A stretch of DNA of 64,000 bases from assembly GCA_016222825.1 (NCBI GenBank), contig JACRQF010000012.1:124001-188000 (forward strand), written 5' to 3'. The position numbers and the translations under genes were made by a program. This document shows, piece after piece, positions 60,833-64,000 of this stretch. Within the stretch, counting starts at the first letter, position 1. Every line of letters begins with the position of its first letter. Origin of the DNA: Verrucomicrobiota bacterium. Lineage in GTDB: Bacteria > Verrucomicrobiota > Verrucomicrobiia > CAIQCK01. The notes beneath the pieces are model-generated. The model was not told the origin of the DNA, did no database searches, and saw only the letters and a list, made by a program, of their open reading frames with translations.

Positions 60833-62097
60833 GAAGCACCCGCCGCGCTTTCTTGAAGTCCGCTGCTGCGCTGGCCGTGCCTTTCGTTGTTCCGGCGGCA
60901 GTGCTTGGCAAGGATGGCACGGTGGCTCCGAGCAACCGGCTTGGGCTGGGCGTCATCGGCCTCGGTAACCGCAACACAAGCAACCTCGGTCATTTCCTCA
61001 AGCAGAACGACGTGCGATGCGTCACCGTCTGCGACTGCTTCGCCGAGCGGCGCGAGCGCGGCAAGAAGATGGTGGACGAGTTTTATGGCAACAGCGATTG
61101 CGTCGCCACGCGCTTCCACGAGGAAGTCTTCGCGCGCAAGGACATTGACGCCGTGCTCATCGGCACAGGCGATCGCTGGCACGCGGTGCTTTCCATCCTT
61201 GCTGCGCGCGCCGGCAAGGATGTGTATTGCGAGAAGCCGTTCACGCTGACCATCGGCGAAGGGCGGCTGCTGGTTGAGACGATGGCGCGCTACGGCACCG
61301 TCTGGCAGTGCGGCACGCAGCGGCGTTCGAACAGCGCCTATCGTTTCGTCGCTGAAGGCGTCAAGGGTGGTATGGTCGGCCGGTTGCGCGCGATCACGGT
61401 GTCGTTTGGCAGATGGGGCGGAAACGGGGTTGCCACGCCGGAGTCTGCGCCCAACCCGGAGGTGTTCGACTACGACCGCTGGCTCGGCCAGGCACCATGG
61501 GCGCCGTATTCCAAAGTCCGTGTCGCCCTCTGGCGCAACAACTGGGACACGAGCGCCGGGCCGATCGTGGACATGGGACCGCATTACCTCGACATCGCGC
61601 AGTGGGCGCACAACAGCGAGTTCTCCGGGCCGGTGGAGTTCGAGGGCGAGGCGACTTGGCCGGAGCCGGGCGGCTTCGCCAACGTGCCGTTCGTTGTGAA
61701 AGTGGAGGCGCGTTATGCCGACGGCGTCCGCATTCTGATGGACTCCGACGACAAAGGCGTTCGCTTCGATGGCGACGAAGGCTGGGTGAAAATCTCCGAC
61801 GCGGGCGAGATTACGGCGGAGCCGAAGTCCATCCTGCGCACGAAAGCCGCGCCGCGCGTGGATTGGTCGAACATGAACGACCACGTGCGGAACTTCCTCG
61901 ATTGCATCAAGTCGCGGCGGCTGACGGCGTCGCATCCGGAACTGGCTCAACGCTGCCACACGGCGGCGCATTGCGCGAACCTCTGCCTGCGGCTCGGCCG
62001 CAAGCTCCACTGGGACCCGGCGCGCGAGCGTTTCGTGAACGACGACACCGCGAACCGTTTCCTTTCCCGCGTCATGCGTGTGCCGTGGAACGCATAA
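60829..62097 (+). CDS. Gfo/Idh/MocA family oxidoreductase, Tat-exported
   Basis: This 422-residue protein starts inside the URO-D stop (ATGA), so the two are translationally coupled. A twin-arginine signal (TRRAFLKSAAALAVP) is followed by the Rossmann motif LGVIGLGNRNTSN near residue 45, VCDCF, DAVLIGTGDRWHAVLS and the catalytic EKPFTLT near residue 137. The C-terminal half contains DYDRWLGQAPW and IVDMGPHYLDIAQWAHN. It resembles the oxidoreductase at 17452-18765 (shared VPAxxLGxDGxVAPSxR linker and ERF-xDD-ANR-LS ending), so the two are close paralogues. Confidence 0.93.
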   Translation: MRSTRRAFLKSAAALAVPFVVPAAVLGKDGTVAPSNRLGLGVIGLGNRNTSNLGHFLKQNDVRCVTVCDCFAERRERGKKMVDEFYGNSDCVATRFHEEVFARKDIDAVLIGTGDRWHAVLSILAARAGKDVYCEKPFTLTIGEGRLLVETMARYGTVWQCGTQRRSNSAYRFVAEGVKGGMVGRLRAITVSFGRWGGNGVATPESAPNPEVFDYDRWLGQAPWAPYSKVRVALWRNNWDTSAGPIVDMGPHYLDIAQWAHNSEFSGPVEFEGEATWPEPGGFANVPFVVKVEARYADGVRILMDSDDKGVRFDGDEGWVKISDAGEITAEPKSILRTKAAPRVDWSNMNDHVRNFLDCIKSRRLTASHPELAQRCHTAAHCANLCLRLGRKLHWDPARERFVNDDTANRFLSRVMRVPWNA

Positions 62098-62115
62098 CCA
62101 ACAAGGAGATTGCTT

Positions 62116-63090
62116 ATGAGCAGAAGAACATGCCTCACCTTGCAGTTGACGATGGCCGCTGTCTGCCTCTGCCTGATTGCCCAGCTTTCAGCCGGTGACA
62201 ATACAAAAACTCCGTCTCCACCGAAGGGGCAGCGCGTCTTCACGTGCGGGCACAGCTTCCACGTCTGGGTGGTTCCGATTCTGAGCGAGATGGCGAAGGC
62301 GGCGGGCATCAACGACCACGCGGTGCCGGGCGTGTCGCGCATCGGCGGCTCGCGCGTTATCCAGCATTGGGACGTGGCGGAAGAGAAGAACGAAGCCAAG
62401 AAGGCCTTGCGCGCCGGTGGCGTGGATGTGCTCACGCTCTCGCCCATCTGGGTGGTCCCGCCGAAGGATCTCAAGGCTGTGACGCCCGTTCCGGGGGATC
62501 CGCGCGAAATCACTTGGCTGCCTGACGAGGGGATTGAGAAGTTCGCGAAGCTGGCGTTGGAGCACAACCCGAACGTCCGCGTCACCGTGCAGGAATACTG
62601 GCTGCCGAACGACGAGTATGTCCCCGTTTATCCGCTCCAGACGAGGAAGAGGTTCAGCCACGACGACACGGATTTGGCGGAGTTGCGGAAGTGTCAGGTG
62701 CGCTACGACCACGATGTGGATGAATTCGTCCGCGCCATCAATAAGCGGCTCGGCAAAGACGTGATTGTGACCGTGCCCGCCGGCATGGCGACGGTTGCGC
62801 TGCGCGAGAAAGTCGTCGCTGGGAAAGCGCCCGGTCTGACGAAGCAGTCGGAGCTTTTTCGCGACTCGTGGGGACACCCGACAGCGCCGGTGCAGGTGTT
62901 GGCGACCTACTGCCATTTCGCGGTGATCTACCGCCGCAGTCCCGTCGGTTTGCCGTTGCCATCTGTCTTGGCGAAGAACCCGGCTTGGGATGACAAACTG
63001 AACCGCCTCTTGCAGGAACTGGCGTGGGAGGCTGTCTGCAAGCACCCGATGAGTGGCGTCCGGGCGAAAGGTGGCCAGCCGGCGAGATGA
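62116..63090 (+). CDS. Secreted SGNH-hydrolase-like protein
   Basis: ATG 62116 with AAGGAG 7 bases upstream gives 324 residues. A Sec signal (LQLTMAAVCLCLIAQLSAG) is followed by RVFTCGHSFHVWVVPIL, where Ser in GHSF sits in the position of the SGNH nucleophile. DVLTLSPIWV and RVTVQEYWLPNDEY follow. A late SWGHPTAPVQVLATYCHF block may provide the catalytic His. Similar proteins are annotated as hypothetical or SGNH/GDSL-type in Planctomycetes and Verrucomicrobiota. It is coupled to the MFS gene by an ATGA overlap. The hydrolase activity is inferred. Confidence 0.7.
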   Translation: MSRRTCLTLQLTMAAVCLCLIAQLSAGDNTKTPSPPKGQRVFTCGHSFHVWVVPILSEMAKAAGINDHAVPGVSRIGGSRVIQHWDVAEEKNEAKKALRAGGVDVLTLSPIWVVPPKDLKAVTPVPGDPREITWLPDEGIEKFAKLALEHNPNVRVTVQEYWLPNDEYVPVYPLQTRKRFSHDDTDLAELRKCQVRYDHDVDEFVRAINKRLGKDVIVTVPAGMATVALREKVVAGKAPGLTKQSELFRDSWGHPTAPVQVLATYCHFAVIYRRSPVGLPLPSVLAKNPAWDDKLNRLLQELAWEAVCKHPMSGVRAKGGQPAR

Positions 63091-64000
63091 TCGGGCGATT
63101 TCCCTACCGCTGGGTTGTTGCGGGCGTGTTGCTATTCGCCTACAGCATCCAGTATCTGGATCGCGTCATCGCGACGGTGCTGACGCCGCGTTTTGCGGGG
63201 GAGATCGGCCTGGCGACGACGGACATCGGCACGGGCGCGTTCCTGATGATGATTTTCTACGCGCCGGCACAGGTCATCTCAGGGTTCTTGACCGACCGGT
63301 TTGGGGCGAAGCGGTTGTTGCTGATCTCGATTGTCACGTGGTCGTTGATGGCCGCGTGGATGGGGCTGATCAAGTCGCCGGGGGAGTATTTTTACCGGAT
63401 GGCGCTCTTCGGCCTGCTCATCGGCACGGAGCTTGTTCCGTCGGCGCGGATCCTGATGCGGTGGTTCAACAAGGAAGGCCGCGCGCGGGCGCAGGCGCTG
63501 CTCTCGCTGGCGTGGATACTGACGCCCGCATGGGCGAGCATTGTGGCGACGCAACTCACCGTCTGCCTCGGCGACTGGCGGCCGGTGTTCTTCCTCAGCG
63601 CCGCCGCCGGCGTCGTGCCCTTGATTCTGATCGCGCTCTTCGTCTTCGACCGGCCCGAAGACTACAAGCGCATCACCCGCGAAGAGCTGGAGCACTCGTA
63701 TCAGGACGAACTGGAGGCGGGCATCCTCAAGGGCGGTGATTTCAAGAACGCCCAGCAGCAGATCAAAGCCGCGAAGAGCTTCCGCTTTATGGACCTCTTC
63801 AAGAGCCGCAGCTACGTCGCCCTCGTCATCGTGGACATCGTCGTCCAGATTGCCTACTGGGGAACGCTGGTCTGGATTCCGCTCTACCTGTCGGACACGT
63901 TCGGCTTCAAGCTCAGCACGATGGGCTGGTGGAACTCGCTCTACTTCATCGCGGCGGCGGTGGGCAGCTTCGCGTCCTCGTGGCTGTCGGACGCCGTCTT
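63087..64000 (+). CDS. MFS transporter, anion:cation symporter-like (cut by window end)
   Basis: The first 304 residues of an inner-membrane MFS protein are present. Helix 1 (RWVVAGVLLFAYSIQYLDRVI) has the Tyr-x-x-Arg pattern of the ACS family (hexuronate, galactarate and similar acids). The conserved loop GFLTDRFGAKRLL lies between helices 2 and 3, and a Gln/Lys-rich central loop lies near residues 205-235. The start overlaps the SGNH-like gene's stop. It probably imports the compound handled by this operon. Confidence 0.9.
   Translation, partial: MIGRFPYRWVVAGVLLFAYSIQYLDRVIATVLTPRFAGEIGLATTDIGTGAFLMMIFYAPAQVISGFLTDRFGAKRLLLISIVTWSLMAAWMGLIKSPGEYFYRMALFGLLIGTELVPSARILMRWFNKEGRARAQALLSLAWILTPAWASIVATQLTVCLGDWRPVFFLSAAAGVVPLILIALFVFDRPEDYKRITREELEHSYQDELEAGILKGGDFKNAQQQIKAAKSFRFMDLFKSRSYVALVIVDIVVQIAYWGTLVWIPLYLSDTFGFKLSTMGWWNSLYFIAAAVGSFASSWLSDAV

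Noticed and set aside
1..64000. tRNA, rRNA, insertion-sequence transposase, integrase or prophage genes
   Set aside because: None was recognised on either strand, although the REP-like elements imply that a transposase may exist elsewhere in the genome.

Overview
The window is GC-rich, gene-dense DNA whose gene content points to Verrucomicrobiota, perhaps a Pedosphaera/Limisphaerales-type bacterium. This is an inference from gene families and repeats, since no rRNA or other marker is present. The supporting features are four Gfo/Idh/MocA oxidoreductases, three of them visibly carrying twin-arginine signals; many secreted beta-propeller proteins; a giant T5SS/PEP-CTERM-type repeat protein; exported sugar-active enzymes; and several families of nested-palindrome (REP-like) repeats.

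Layout. 1-6.8 kb: the tail of a Gfo/Idh oxidoreductase, a repeat-bearing gap, a small hypothetical protein, a secreted GH27 alpha-galactosidase divergent from a Tat-type Gfo/Idh oxidoreductase, a double TM2 protein, a DUF2752 protein and an APC permease. 7-16.1 kb: a secreted protein of about 2200 residues whose 3' end is duplicated around a PIN-type toxin-antitoxin pair, then a secreted glycosidase-like protein. 16.3-23.4 kb: an esterase-like hydrolase coupled to a Gfo/Idh oxidoreductase, a diheme cytochrome c, an EF-hand protein, PpnP nucleoside phosphorylase, a Tat-exported lyxose-isomerase-like cupin, an outer-membrane barrel and a SatP acetate transporter. 23.4-32.3 kb (minus strand): an esterase, a membrane/pseudopilin-like protein, a repeat-filled gap, a membrane spermidine-synthase-like protein, a fused Memo/AMMECR1 lipoprotein and a BNR-repeat propeller. 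32.3-43.1 kb: a 2631-residue RCC1/T5SS-repeat protein, bracketed by a methyltransferase 3' fragment and an intact methyltransferase, followed by a B12-binding radical SAM enzyme.

43.2-58.7 kb is the most unusual part. A HEAT/LamG protein is followed by four tandem secreted paralogues of 1053-1276 residues, all on the minus strand with overlaps or short gaps. Each joins a methyltransferase-like Rossmann domain to PQQ-type beta-propellers. Three of the four keep a glycine motif and the fourth has lost it. All four share a Cys/His-rich core block and carry a low-complexity linker at the same place. I propose this five-gene unit as the candidate undescribed system. Its function cannot be read from the sequence.

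58.8-64 kb: a hemerythrin, a possible small peptide, and a tightly coupled plus-strand operon of a URO-D-type methyltransferase, a Gfo/Idh oxidoreductase, a secreted SGNH-like protein and an MFS transporter cut by the window end. This last set looks like uptake and catabolism of a sugar or other plant-derived compound. No tRNA, rRNA, CRISPR array, transposase or phage gene was seen.
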